From Caulobacter sp. (GTDB lineage Bacteria; Pseudomonadota; Alphaproteobacteria; Caulobacterales; Caulobacteraceae), in contig WGLL01000013.1 in NCBI GenBank assembly GCA_016125585.1, forward strand, positions 1-64,000: DNA of 64,000 nt. The letters are read 5' to 3'. Made by a program: the position numbers and the translations under genes. Shown here one piece after another: positions 8,018 through 17,101 of this stretch. Each line of letters opens with the position of its first letter. The stretch's first letter is position 1. Under the pieces are notes generated by a model. The model did no database searches. It had not been told where the DNA came from and was given only the letters and a program-made list of their open reading frames with translations.

Positions 8018-10123
8018 TCAGGCCGCGATCTGCTGCTTGACCCGTTCGGCCAGGGTCTTGATGTCGATGGGCTTGGGCAGGAAGGAGACCCCTTCCTCGC
8101 CTTCCAGCAGGTCGCTGAATTCGGCCTCGGCATAGCCGCTGATGAACATCACCGGCGCGTCGCCCAGATGGATGCGGGCCTTCTTCAGCAGGGTCGGACC
8201 GTCCATGCCAGGCATGATCACGTCGCTGATCAGCAGGTCGATGGTGCCGGCATGCTCGATGCACAGCTCCAGCGCCTCCTCGCCGTCGGCCGCCTCGATC
8301 ACCTCATAGCCGCGGGCGCGCAGCAGCCGCGCGGCGACGCCCCGCACCGCGTCCTCGTCCTCGACAAACAGGATGCGGCCGACGCCCGACAGGTCGCGGG
8401 CCGGCTGCCGGGCCGGCTTGGCCGTCTCCGGCGCGGGCGCGGCGCCGGCCACTGGAACATGAACCGGCAGGAAGATGCGGAAGGTGGCCCCCTGCCCCGG
8501 CGGGCTCTCCACATGGATCCAGCCGTCGGACTGCTTGACGATGCCATAGACGGTGGCCAGGCCCAGGCCCGTGCCCTCGCCCACCGGCTTGGTGGTGAAG
8601 AAGGGGTCGAAGATCTTGCCCACCACCTCGGGCGGAATGCCGGGACCGTCGTCGCTGACCTCGATCAGGGCCATCTCGCCCATCGGCGCGCCGCCGTAGC
8701 CGAGATTGACCGCCTCGGCGTGGGTCGCGCGGGCGGTGCGGATGCGCACCGTGCCGCCGCTCCCCGCCGCGCGGACGGAGTCGCGGGCGTTGACGGCCAG
8801 GTTCATCACCGCCGTCTCCAGCTGGCTCTTGTCGGCCCGCACCAGCGGCAGGTTGCGGCCATAGTCGGTGACCAGCTTGACGTCCTCGCGCAGCAGCCGG
8901 CGCAGCAGCACCTCGAACTCGCTGATCAGCTCGCCCAGCTCCAGCACCTCGCGCTGCACCGTCTGCTTGCGGGAGAAGGCCAGCAGCTTGCGCACCAGGT
9001 CGGCGGCCCGCACCCCGGTCTGGCGAATCTCGTTCAGCCCCTCATAGGAGGGATCGCCGAGCGGATGCCGCTGCAACAGCTCGTCCAGACGCAGCTGGAT
9101 GGCGGTCAGCAGGTTGTTGAAGTCGTGCGCCACCCCGCCCGCCAGCTGGCCGATGGCCTGCATCTTCTGGGCCTGGGCCAGCTGCAGTTCGATCTGCTTC
9201 TGCTCGGTGACATCGACCAGATAGGCCGTCAGCCGGCCTCCGGCCCGGGCCAGGTAGAGATGCCCGACCCGGGCGTTGTCGTGCGCCAGCCGCACCTCGA
9301 TCGGCCCGGCGCGCCCCTCGGCGGCGCCCAGCCCGGCGTCGAGGCGCGAGCCTTCCGCCACCAGTTCGCCGAACACCAGCCCGGGCCTGGCCGCCCCGCC
9401 GGTAATGTCGCCTAGGGCGCTGTTGGCCTCGATAATCCGGGCCGAGAAGACATCGGCTCCGTCCAGCAGGGCCGCCCCGAACGGCGAGGCCGAGGCCAGG
9501 GCGCCCAGTCCCGCCTCCCCGGCCTGGGGAATGGCCAGCTGCGTCGCCTCGCTCTCCGGCGGCGCCTCGACCGGGCCGCGCTCAGGGCTCAGCCGCAGCA
9601 GGAACCGGCCCACGCCCATGGCCGCCACGGTCAGCTCCCGCTCGCCCTGCTTCAGCTTCAGGGAGGTCTGGGCGGCGATGCCCCGCCTTGCCCGGTTGAA
9701 GGCGCCGTAGAGGCCCGCGGCCTGGCCGTTGCGCGGCAGCCGTCCGGCCGCCCCGACCTCGCCTTTCCAGGTCTCGTTGGCGGCCAGCACCCGGCCGTCC
9801 AGCCCGGCGATGGCGGCCGCCTCGGGCAGGGCGTCGACCACCGCGAGCAGCAGCGGCGCATCATCGTCGACAGCGGTCGAGACCGAGGCGCGGAAAGCCA
9901 CCAGGCCCAGGCCGGCGATCCCGGCCAGGCCGATCAGCAGCAGCACCCCGGCCACTGTCGCCGGTCCGGACTCGAAAGCGGCGTAGCTGGCGAAGCCGAT
10001 GGCGACGAGAAACATTCCCGCCGCGCCCGCCACCAGCGGGTCAAAGCGGAAGCGTCTGGTCTTGCTCGGCTCGGACTGGGCCATGGGCTCTCCGCCGTGA
10101 GGCATCGTCGAATCAGTCATCAA
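8018..10123 (-). CDS. cckA: Cell-cycle hybrid sensor histidine kinase CckA
   Basis: 701 residues with two N-terminal membrane segments (about 29-50 and 56-77) and a degenerate PAS region (90-310). The HisKA helix reads [14 protein letters not shown] with His333; the HATPase domain has [12 protein letters not shown] and GEGTGLGL (about 430-555). A receiver domain (583-700) has Asp634 in DVIMPGMDG and Lys683. This order and the HDFNNLL box are those of Caulobacter CckA, which phosphorylates ChpT and through it CtrA and CpdR, and acts as a phosphatase when c-di-GMP is bound. It follows flhB by 55 bp on the same strand. Starts at 10123, 10120 and 10105 are possible; the ATG at 10084 has the best Shine-Dalgarno (GGAGAG). 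One GANTC site lies in the gap and another just inside the 5' end. Confidence 0.95.
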   Translation of the reverse strand: MMTDSTMPHGGEPMAQSEPSKTRRFRFDPLVAGAAGMFLVAIGFASYAAFESGPATVAGVLLLIGLAGIAGLGLVAFRASVSTAVDDDAPLLLAVVDALPEAAAIAGLDGRVLAANETWKGEVGAAGRLPRNGQAAGLYGAFNRARRGIAAQTSLKLKQGERELTVAAMGVGRFLLRLSPERGPVEAPPESEATQLAIPQAGEAGLGALASASPFGAALLDGADVFSARIIEANSALGDITGGAARPGLVFGELVAEGSRLDAGLGAAEGRAGPIEVRLAHDNARVGHLYLARAGGRLTAYLVDVTEQKQIELQLAQAQKMQAIGQLAGGVAHDFNNLLTAIQLRLDELLQRHPLGDPSYEGLNEIRQTGVRAADLVRKLLAFSRKQTVQREVLELGELISEFEVLLRRLLREDVKLVTDYGRNLPLVRADKSQLETAVMNLAVNARDSVRAAGSGGTVRIRTARATHAEAVNLGYGGAPMGEMALIEVSDDGPGIPPEVVGKIFDPFFTTKPVGEGTGLGLATVYGIVKQSDGWIHVESPPGQGATFRIFLPVHVPVAGAAPAPETAKPARQPARDLSGVGRILFVEDEDAVRGVAARLLRARGYEVIEAADGEEALELCIEHAGTIDLLISDVIMPGMDGPTLLKKARIHLGDAPVMFISGYAEAEFSDLLEGEEGVSFLPKPIDIKTLAERVKQQIAA

Positions 10124-10178
10124 AGATACTCGTTATTGGAACCGGGCCCGAATCGCGGGCGGCGGCGGTGCTCGCGGC

Positions 10179-11264
10179 CTATCCCCAGGGCGCCCGGGCC
10201 TTGCGCCGGGACTGCTCCATGACAAAGCCGATGATCTTGGCCACCGCCTGGTAGTGGGTCTCGGGGATCACCTCATCGACCTCGGTGGTGGCGTAGAGGG
10301 CGCGGGCCAGCGGCGGATCCTCGATCACCGGCACCCCCGCCTCCTCGGCCACCGCCCGGATGCGCAGGGCCAGCTCGTCCATGCCCTTGGCGACGCATTC
10401 GGGGGCGGCCGTCTCCCCGGCCTCGTAACGCAGGGCGACGGCGTAGTGGGTCGGGTTCATCACCACCACCGTGGCGTTGGGCACATTCTGCATCATCCGG
10501 CGGCGCGAGCGCTCGGCGCGGATCTGTTTCTGCTTGGCCTTGACGTGCGGGTCGCCGTCCGACTGCTTGAACTCGTCCTTCATCTCCTCGCGGGTCATCC
10601 GCATCCGCTTCATGAAGCGGAACCGCTGCCAGAACCAGTCGGCCCCGGCGGTCACGGTCATGAACACCAGCACCGCGAAGAACAGCGCCTTCATCAGCGC
10701 CATCGCCGCCGGCAGCATCGCCGCCGGCTCGGCCGCCGCCAGGGCGCGCAGCTCGTCGGCGTGCGGCCGCAGCACCATCCACGACACCAGGCCTGTGGCG
10801 GCGATCTTCAGGAAGCTCTTGAGGAACTGCATCAGGCCGTCCGGCCCGAAGATCCGCTTGGCGCCTTCCAGCGGATTGATCTTCTTGAGGCTGGGTTTCA
10901 TCTTCTCGCCGGTGAAGATCAGCCCGGTCTGGATCAGGTTTCCGGCGATCCCGAACAGGGCCGCCCCCAGCATCACCGCCAGCAGGGCCGGCATCCCGGC
11001 CATCACCGCGGTCTCGGCCACATTGACCCCGCCATGGCCGGTCAGGTCCATGCTCTGGGGATGGGCGATGAACGGCAACAGGCGGCCGACCATGTCCTGG
11101 GCCAGCCAGCCCCCGCCCACCGTCAGCACCGCGAACACCCCGGCCAGACTGGCCACCTGGGCCAGGTCCGGGGTCTTGGCGACATCGCCCTTCTTGCGGG
11201 CTTCCTCGAGTTTCCTCGGTGTCGGCTCTTCTGTTTTCGACGCCGCGTCGTTGTCTTCAGCCAT
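10179..11264 (-). CDS. flhB: Flagellar type III export switch protein FlhB
   Basis: 361 residues, the usual FlhB length. The N-terminus (TEEPTPRKLEEARKKGDVAKTPDL) is diagnostic, four hydrophobic segments follow, and the cytoplasmic domain carries the autocleavage site Asn270-Pro-Thr-His273. FlhB sits in the flagellar export gate and switches substrate class from rod/hook to filament after self-cleavage. It starts 3 bp after the fliR stop, so translation is coupled. It is the third gene of fliQ-fliR-flhB, driven from the CtrA-type promoter upstream of fliQ. Confidence 0.97.
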   Translation of the reverse strand: MAEDNDAASKTEEPTPRKLEEARKKGDVAKTPDLAQVASLAGVFAVLTVGGGWLAQDMVGRLLPFIAHPQSMDLTGHGGVNVAETAVMAGMPALLAVMLGAALFGIAGNLIQTGLIFTGEKMKPSLKKINPLEGAKRIFGPDGLMQFLKSFLKIAATGLVSWMVLRPHADELRALAAAEPAAMLPAAMALMKALFFAVLVFMTVTAGADWFWQRFRFMKRMRMTREEMKDEFKQSDGDPHVKAKQKQIRAERSRRRMMQNVPNATVVVMNPTHYAVALRYEAGETAAPECVAKGMDELALRIRAVAEEAGVPVIEDPPLARALYATTEVDEVIPETHYQAVAKIIGFVMEQSRRKARAPWG

Positions 11265-11267
11265 CGG

Positions 11268-12032
11268 TCAGCCTCCGCCCGCGAAGACGTCGAGCATCTC
11301 CCGGTAGCGGTTGACCCAGACCATGCCGATCACCCCCAGGCTGAGGGCGAACAGCGACAGGCCGAAGATCACCGCCAGGGGCGAGGAGACGAAATAGATC
11401 TGGAACTGCGGCATCACCCGGCCGACCAGTCCGGCCGCCAGGTTGAAGATCAGCGAAAAGACGATCACCGGCGCCGACAGCTGGATGCCCAGCGCGAAAC
11501 TGCTGGCCACGGTGCGCACCGCCAGGGTGCCGGCGTCGCCCACCGGCACGCCGGTCTTATCCAGCGGGAAGAGATTGTAGCTGTTGACCATGGCGGCGAT
11601 GAACAGGTGATGCAGGTCGGTGGTCATGATCAGGAGAATCCCGATCAGGCTGAGAAAGGTCGACAGGGTGGCGTTGGGCTGGCCCAGCATCGGGTTGGCG
11701 GTCTGGGCGAAGCCGAGCGTGGTCTGGATCGACACCACCTCCCCCGCCGTCGACAGGGCCGCCAGGAACAGCCGCAGCATCATGCCGATGGTCAGGCCGA
11801 TCAGCACCTCGCGGATCACCGCCGCCCCGACATCCCCCATCGAGGACGGCACAAAGACATGTTGCGCCGCCAGCGGGGCCAGCACCAGGCACATCAGCAG
11901 GGCGAAGGCCAGGCGGATGCGCGGCGGCACGCTCTGCTCGCCGATCCCCGGAATCAGCATCACCAGCGCCCCGACCCGGGCGAAGATCAGCCCGGCGGCG
12001 TAGACCTGGGCGGCGGTGGCGTAATGCTCCAC
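11268..12032 (-). CDS. fliR: Flagellar export gate protein FliR
   Basis: 254 residues, mostly hydrophobic, with the family hallmarks FARVGALVMLIPGIGEQSVPPRIRLA at the N-terminus (split here at residues 16-41), FLAALSTAGEVVSIQTTLGFA in the middle and the C-terminal pattern for the last membrane helices. FliR forms the export channel with FliP and FliQ. FliQ is directly upstream (9-bp gap) and FlhB directly downstream. FliP is not in the window, which fits caulobacters, where fliP is in another operon. Confidence 0.96.
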   Translation of the reverse strand: MEHYATAAQVYAAGLIFARVGALVMLIPGIGEQSVPPRIRLAFALLMCLVLAPLAAQHVFVPSSMGDVGAAVIREVLIGLTIGMMLRLFLAALSTAGEVVSIQTTLGFAQTANPMLGQPNATLSTFLSLIGILLIMTTDLHHLFIAAMVNSYNLFPLDKTGVPVGDAGTLAVRTVASSFALGIQLSAPVIVFSLIFNLAAGLVGRVMPQFQIYFVSSPLAVIFGLSLFALSLGVIGMVWVNRYREMLDVFAGGG

Positions 12033-12041
12033 CCGCCGGCC

Positions 12042-12305
12042 TCACATGCCGGCGATGCGGGCGGCGATATTGCGCATGAACCCGCCCATCAGTGCGCCCA
12101 TCAGCGGCAGGAACAGCAGCAGCGAGACGAAGATGGCCACGATCTTCGGCGCATAGACCAGGGTGGCTTCCTGGATCTGGGTCAGGGCCTGCATCAACCC
12201 GATCCCCACCCCGACAATCAGCCCGACAATCAGCACCGGCGCCGACAGCTGGATCGTCAGCCAGATGGCGTCGCGGCCGACGTCGAGAACCTCAGCGCCG
12301 TTCAT
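12042..12305 (-). CDS. fliQ: Flagellar export gate protein FliQ
   Basis: 87 residues with two membrane helices and the FliQ pattern: AIWLTIQLSAPVLIVGLIVG, then IGLMQALTQIQEATLVYAPKI. The length equals the family norm of about 88. It is the first gene of the minus-strand fliQ-fliR-flhB operon. The ATG lies 57 nt downstream of a CtrA box, consistent with a class II early flagellar operon. Confidence 0.96.
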   Translation of the reverse strand: MNGAEVLDVGRDAIWLTIQLSAPVLIVGLIVGVGIGLMQALTQIQEATLVYAPKIVAIFVSLLLFLPLMGALMGGFMRNIAARIAGM

Positions 12306-12324
12306 GGGAAAGCCTCACGCAATG

Positions 12325-12343
12325 GGAATCGGAAAGAGATTCC
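12325..12343. promoter_or_regulatory. Paired GANTC sites in an inverted repeat upstream of fliQ
   Basis: GGAATC-N7-GATTCC holds two GANTC (CcrM-type methylation) sites, 20-38 nt upstream of the fliQ start codon and between it and the CtrA box. In caulobacters such sites near promoters can make transcription depend on methylation state and GcrA. Confidence 0.45.
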
Positions 12344-12361
12344 GACCATCGCGACTTATGG

Positions 12362-12376
12362 TTAACGGGTGTTTAC
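12362..12376 (-). promoter_or_regulatory. CtrA-binding box of the fliQRflhB promoter
   Basis: On the plus strand TTAA (12362-12365), seven bases, then TTAC (12373-12376). On the coding strand this reads GTAA-N7-TTAACCAT, matching the CtrA consensus TTAA-N7-TTAA/C including the extended TTAACCAT half. It is 57 nt upstream of fliQ, a suitable position for CtrA overlapping the -35 region. Confidence 0.75.
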
Positions 12377-12400
12377 GAAACGCCGTTCGCGAGTCCCCGC

Positions 12401-14989
12401 TCAGCCTCCCGTCTTCCAGTCGCAGACGTAGATCTTGGTTAGGTCCCAGGACTCCAGCATCGAGGCCTTCATCTCGGCCAGCTGCGCCTTGCTGACGCCG
12501 GGAAGCGCGCCGAACCGCTCCTGGAAATAGGGCTCGAAATCCGCCCGCGTGACGGTCACCGGGCAGTCGGTCGATCCGCCACTGCCGTAGCCGCCGGCGG
12601 CGCCGGATCCGCCACTGCCTGATCCTCCCCCTGTTCCACCGACGGAAGGGCCTTCAGGATCCGATTGCACCTGCTGGCCAGCCTCCAGCAACGCCTGCTT
12701 CAAGACCTCGCCGTCCATCCCCGCCCTGGCCGCAGCCACGAAGAAGTCCGTCGGCATGAGCGCCGCAGGGTCCTTCGGAACGGCATTGTCTTCCTCAGCG
12801 TGATCGATCGCGATGCCGAGGCTGAACTTGCCTTCGATCCGGCCCCGGAAAATGCGCTCGAGATTGTCTTTCCCAGCGTCGAAATCAGCGGTGAACCGGC
12901 CCAGGATCGAGCCTTCTGAAGAGGACGTGATCTGGACCTGTACGGCATCAGTTTCGATGCGAACGGCCTGGCTGACGCCATATTGGGCATAGGCCGCGTA
13001 CTTTGGTTCAGACCATTCGGCGATCACCTTGGCGCCGCTGACCGGGCCGACGTAGTCAGGCTCAACGCGAGGCAGCTCAAGTTCTACTGACAGAGGACGA
13101 AGCGTGCCCGAACTGAGGCCCGCCATCAACTTCTGGGACTGCGCCTGAGTGTCAAGCGCAGGCGGCTCATCGGTTTCCCGCTCCACGCTCATCAATTGGT
13201 TGGCGTCAAGGTTGGCCGTCATCATACGGACGATATCCGCGTCGCTCATGAACACGGCGCTGGTCTTCTCGACATCCCGCGCAACCTGGATGGTCGGGAC
13301 GTCATTGGCCGGCTTGGGAGCGGTCGACGATGGGAGGTTGATCTTCCCCTTGTCTGTCTCGATCGGCAGTGGATGGTAACTGGCCTGGCCAGCGGTGCTG
13401 GCGATCTGCAGGGTGATCGTCAGCCGCACCTTCACGGGCTTGGTCTTCCAGGGCTCCGGCGCGACATTGATCAGGGTCAGAACGGTCTCGTTGTTGACCG
13501 CCCGGCGCTTTAACGGCGTCGCCTTGATCCCGCTCCAGCGACGCACCCTGCCCTTTGAATAGCGTCCCGGCTGAGACAGGTGATTGGCCAGACACTGCCC
13601 GCGCAGGCCGACATGGATGTTGTCGATGGCGTTGTCCTGGCCGTGGTCATCCAGAATGGACACCGAGATGGTTATCGGCGGGTAGTTTTCGCCGATCGGC
13701 GCCTTGGGAATGACGAACCGAACGGCCTTGGCGGCGAGAGGCAGAATTTCCAGCTCCATGCGGATGTCCTGATCGCCGCTGATGTCCTTCTTCGGGGCGC
13801 CCTCCATGAACAGCACATCCATCCAGCTTGCATGGGCGAACAGGCCCTGGCGGCTCTTGATCACCTGGTCCGGCCATTCGACGAAATGGGCGATGAAGGC
13901 GGGAAAGGCGCGATACAGGCCGGTCGGCTTCCAGGTCGGATGCCGCTCCCTGAGGAACCGGTCGAGCAAGGGCACCCCCGGGTCCATATGCGGATTGCCA
14001 GCCGCCTTCTTGCGATCCGAGGGCGTGACGACATAGCTGCGCAGCGCCGGCATCAGTTCGAAATCGCCCGGCAGCGGCACGCTCGCGAACTTCGACGGGA
14101 CCACCGCCGGGGCCTCTTCCTTCAGCAGATAGCGCCAGAAGGAGCCGGTGAAATAGGTGGCGTTGCGGTCGAAGAAGGTGGCCGCCGCCTTGCCCTCTCC
14201 CTCGCCGATCGCCGCCCCCTTGCGCACCCACGAGGGCCGGTAGGCCGGAACCCCCAGCAGGGTCAGCGGATAGTCGTAGGGCCGCATGCCGACGTTCTGC
14301 GCATGCAGCCGATCGCCGGGCTTCAGCGCTTCCAGCGGCCTGTAGCCGAGCGCACCGTAGGCGTGCTGGCCGGTCGCCTCGACATTGCCCTCGCGCCACC
14401 ACTTGCCGATCGGCTTCCAGCCGTCGTTGGCCACCATCCGCCGGTCGATGGCGTGCAGCATCTCGTGGGCGATGGTGATGCGCGGGCCCCAGGGATGCTC
14501 GGCGTCGGGATGGAAATAGTTGGTGGCGTTGATCATCAGATGCACGCCCATCGGCACGCTGGGCTGGTCGGTGATCCAGCCGGGACGGGTGCCGAAGGCG
14601 TCGGCGGTCTGGCCGTTCACATCGCCAAGGTCGTCGACGAAGAACAGGTGAAACCGCCCGTTCAGAATGGGCAGCATCGGCGGCGCCATGCCCCGCGCGC
14701 GATAGAACAGGCAGGCCGCGGTCAGGGTCTTGCCGATCTCCACCCGCTCTTCCGGGGTCAGGGGCGTATGCGCCGGCGGCGACTTGCCTTCTGAGGTGGT
14801 CATCGCCTGGTCGTCGATCAGGGTGAACTGCGGCCCTCCCGACTGCGACCACAGCGCCTTGGCCCTGGCCTCGTCCCAGGTCAGGCTCATGAGGTCGTCG
14901 CTCTGCGCGCGGGCGCTGGCCAGGCCGGTCAGGGACAGGCCCCCGCCGCCCAGCAGCACCAGACGTCGCGACAGGGTTGGGCTGGGCAT
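12401..14989 (-). CDS. Tat-type exported HExxH zincin-like protein
   Basis: 862 residues from the ATG at 14989. The N-terminus has a twin-arginine-like signal (SRRLVLLGGGGLSLTGLASARA, residues 7-28) ending in ARA-Q. Residues 175-179 are HEMLH, a zinc-metalloprotease core, followed at 197-204 by WWREGNVE, where Glu200 or Glu204 could be the third ligand, as in gluzincins. The middle is a long beta-rich region. Near the C-terminus is a Gly/Ser linker, then about 65 residues with two cysteines. I do not recognise the family. It is divergent from the exported-protein cluster that starts at 15190. Peptidase activity is inference from the motif only. Confidence 0.6.
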   Translation of the reverse strand: MPSPTLSRRLVLLGGGGLSLTGLASARAQSDDLMSLTWDEARAKALWSQSGGPQFTLIDDQAMTTSEGKSPPAHTPLTPEERVEIGKTLTAACLFYRARGMAPPMLPILNGRFHLFFVDDLGDVNGQTADAFGTRPGWITDQPSVPMGVHLMINATNYFHPDAEHPWGPRITIAHEMLHAIDRRMVANDGWKPIGKWWREGNVEATGQHAYGALGYRPLEALKPGDRLHAQNVGMRPYDYPLTLLGVPAYRPSWVRKGAAIGEGEGKAAATFFDRNATYFTGSFWRYLLKEEAPAVVPSKFASVPLPGDFELMPALRSYVVTPSDRKKAAGNPHMDPGVPLLDRFLRERHPTWKPTGLYRAFPAFIAHFVEWPDQVIKSRQGLFAHASWMDVLFMEGAPKKDISGDQDIRMELEILPLAAKAVRFVIPKAPIGENYPPITISVSILDDHGQDNAIDNIHVGLRGQCLANHLSQPGRYSKGRVRRWSGIKATPLKRRAVNNETVLTLINVAPEPWKTKPVKVRLTITLQIASTAGQASYHPLPIETDKGKINLPSSTAPKPANDVPTIQVARDVEKTSAVFMSDADIVRMMTANLDANQLMSVERETDEPPALDTQAQSQKLMAGLSSGTLRPLSVELELPRVEPDYVGPVSGAKVIAEWSEPKYAAYAQYGVSQAVRIETDAVQVQITSSSEGSILGRFTADFDAGKDNLERIFRGRIEGKFSLGIAIDHAEEDNAVPKDPAALMPTDFFVAAARAGMDGEVLKQALLEAGQQVQSDPEGPSVGGTGGGSGSGGSGAAGGYGSGGSTDCPVTVTRADFEPYFQERFGALPGVSKAQLAEMKASMLESWDLTKIYVCDWKTGG

Positions 14990-15189
14990 GAGGATGCTCC
15001 CCGGCGTTGCGGCGGCGCCGGTCCCGCCGACCGCGCCTTCTGCAGGGTCATACGCGGAGCGCCGCCGGTTCCGGACAGCCGGGCCGCCCGCCATTCGCCG
15101 CCCGGCGAAAAAATCTCGCCGACCGCTGTCCGCCCACACCGGCCAATCCCGTTTCTCGAAACGACGGGACAGACCTGGAGTTCTTGACG

Positions 15190-15936
15190 ATGCGCAATCT
15201 CACCGCCGCGGCCCTTATGCTGGCCGCCTTGACCCTGGCCCTTCCGGCACTCGCCGGGACCCCCGCCGCGAAGACCGACCCGCCCCGCTACGTGCTCGAT
15301 TACGAGCCCGACGAGATCGGCAACGTCTATGATAGCGACTTCGGCCCCACGACCCTCACCCGCTGGGACCGCGCCGGCGCCGCCGGCCGCTATGCCGGCG
15401 ACGGCTCGGCCGGGGGCTGGTTCGAGGGCGAGCGCGAGCTTGGCTCCGAGAGCGCCGGGCGCGGCGATATCATCACCGGCTACTGGGTGCAGGCCTCGGC
15501 GGCGACCCGCTGCGACACGGCCCGCAACGGCAGCTATTACTGGGGCAAGATACAGTTCCACTTCAACACCGACCGCAGCGAGTTCATCGGCTTCTGGGGC
15601 GCCTGCGACGGCACGCCCCTGGACCGCTGGAACGGCGCCTTCGCCCGCCGGGACGAGGTCATCGTCGCCGAGGTCCAGGCCCAGATGGCCAGCCAGCAGG
15701 CCGCCGCCCCCGCCGTCCCGGCCGCGCCCGCCGCCGGCGCGGCGCCGACCCTCGCCGGCCAGGCGACTGCACCTCCCGCCACTGATCCGGCCGCCGACAC
15801 CCCCGCCGCCCGCAAGGCCCGCGCCCGGGGCAAGCCCCTGCCGCCGCCGGTGGACCGCACCGTCAAGGCCGCCGGCGATGAGGTCGAGCGCAAGGTCCAG
15901 GACAAGGTCCGGGACGCCATCGGCAAGCTGTTCTAG
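15190..15936 (+). CDS. Exported protein with YWGKIQF/CDGTPLDRWNG domain
   Basis: 248 residues with a clear Sec signal peptide (cleavage after LALPALA, about residue 22). The mature part has a conserved domain of about 130 residues running from YEPDEIGNVYDSDFG to CDGTPLDRWNGAF, including YYWGKIQFHF and FIGFWGACDG, with two cysteines that may pair. The remaining C-terminus is Ala/Pro-rich and low complexity, ending in a charged helix. The same domain is in the lipoprotein encoded 19 bp downstream, so the two arose by duplication and are probably co-transcribed. I do not know a function; the periplasm is the likely place. Confidence 0.75.
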   Translation: MRNLTAAALMLAALTLALPALAGTPAAKTDPPRYVLDYEPDEIGNVYDSDFGPTTLTRWDRAGAAGRYAGDGSAGGWFEGERELGSESAGRGDIITGYWVQASAATRCDTARNGSYYWGKIQFHFNTDRSEFIGFWGACDGTPLDRWNGAFARRDEVIVAEVQAQMASQQAAAPAVPAAPAAGAAPTLAGQATAPPATDPAADTPAARKARARGKPLPPPVDRTVKAAGDEVERKVQDKVRDAIGKLF

Positions 15937-15955
15937 CCCTGGGAGGGACCCCGCG

Positions 15956-16570
15956 ATGACCAACAGACGACTGATCGCCCCGCTCGGCCTGTGCCTGCTG
16001 ACCCTGGCCGCCTGCAACCGGCCGGCCGCGACCGCGCCGGCCGACCCCGCCCCGGCCACGGGCGCCCCCGGCGCGGACGTGACCGCCACGGGAACCGCCC
16101 CGGTCAACGACCCCTCCGGCCCGCTGCCGGACCGCAAGACGCCCCTCGTCGTCACCGCCTATGAGCCGCAGGTGATCGGCAACGTCTATCGCACTGACTT
16201 CCAGGACCTGATCATCGACCGCTGGGACGAGGCCGGGGCCGGCGGCCGCTACGCCCTGGGCCAGGGCCGCTTCGACGGCGTCCGCCACAAGGGCAGCGAT
16301 GGCCCCGACGGCATCGACACCATCGAGGGCTACTGGATCCAGCCGACCTCCGACCACCCCTGCGAAACCGAGCGCGACGGCTCCCGCTACTGGGGCAAGA
16401 TCCAGTTCAACTTCGATCGCGCCCGCAAGGGCTTCATCGGCTTCTGGTCCTTCTGCGACGGAACGCCTCTCGATCGCTGGAACGGCGAACTGGATCATCG
16501 CGACGCCGCCGTCGCCCGCGAGGTCGAGGCGCTGATGGCGGCCGGCCCCGGCGCGGGAGCGGCGCAATGA
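15956..16570 (+). CDS. Lipoprotein with YWGKIQF/CDGTPLDRWNG domain
   Basis: 204 residues with a lipoprotein signal peptide (LTLAAC, Cys20) and a Pro/Ala-rich stretch. The conserved domain follows: YEPQVIGNVYRTDF, RWDEAGAGGRYA, GYWIQPTSDHPC, YWGKIQFNF and FCDGTPLDRWNG. It is paralogous to the exported protein just upstream. Its stop overlaps the next start (ATGA at 16567-16570), so translation is coupled. The lipid anchor implies attachment to the outer or inner membrane. Function unknown. Confidence 0.78.
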   Translation: MTNRRLIAPLGLCLLTLAACNRPAATAPADPAPATGAPGADVTATGTAPVNDPSGPLPDRKTPLVVTAYEPQVIGNVYRTDFQDLIIDRWDEAGAGGRYALGQGRFDGVRHKGSDGPDGIDTIEGYWIQPTSDHPCETERDGSRYWGKIQFNFDRARKGFIGFWSFCDGTPLDRWNGELDHRDAAVAREVEALMAAGPGAGAAQ

Positions 16571-17097
16571 CCGCGCCCCGCAAGCCGGCCGTCACAACGC
16601 TGCCGTGCCTCCTCGGCGCGGCCGTCCTCGCCCTCGCGGCCTGTGATAGCGCCGCCCCGCCCACGGACGCGCCGGCGCCCGCCGCCGCGACCCCATCCGC
16701 GCCAGCCGCCCCGACCGCGTCCGCCCCGACCGCTTCCGGCTCTCTGGCCGGCAACTTCGCGATCACCAATCCCGACATCGCCAAAACCCTGCCGGCCTTC
16801 GTCGTCCTGCCGGGCAATGCGCGCATCGTCATGCACATGCCGATGTCCAACGGCGTGCGGAGAAGCGGCACGATCATGGGCGACTCGCCGTCGTCGCAGG
16901 GCGACCTGCTGGCCTGGCTCCGCAAGACCATGCCCTCCGGCGATCTGGCGATGAAGCCGGAGACCACCGGACCCAAGGGCGAGGTGAACCTGACGGTCGA
17001 GAGCCCGGACGGCCGGACCAGCTACAGCATCAACGTCTTCCCGACCCGGGACGGCCGGACGGTGTTTCAGGCCAACTACGTCGAGCCGATGGGCTGA
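16567..17097 (+). CDS. Small lipoprotein
   Basis: 176 residues. The lipobox LALAAC gives Cys26, followed by an Ala/Pro/Thr-rich tether of about 35 residues. The globular part starts near SLAGNFAITNPDIAKTLPAF and contains FVVLPGNARIVMHM and a C-terminal beta-rich stretch (YSINVFPTRDGRTVFQ). It overlaps the preceding lipoprotein gene by 4 bp and ends 4 bp before the next gene, so it is part of the 15190-17617 exported-protein operon. I do not recognise the family. Confidence 0.72.
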   Translation: MTAPRKPAVTTLPCLLGAAVLALAACDSAAPPTDAPAPAAATPSAPAAPTASAPTASGSLAGNFAITNPDIAKTLPAFVVLPGNARIVMHMPMSNGVRRSGTIMGDSPSSQGDLLAWLRKTMPSGDLAMKPETTGPKGEVNLTVESPDGRTSYSINVFPTRDGRTVFQANYVEPMG

Positions 17098-17101
17098 CCG
17101 C

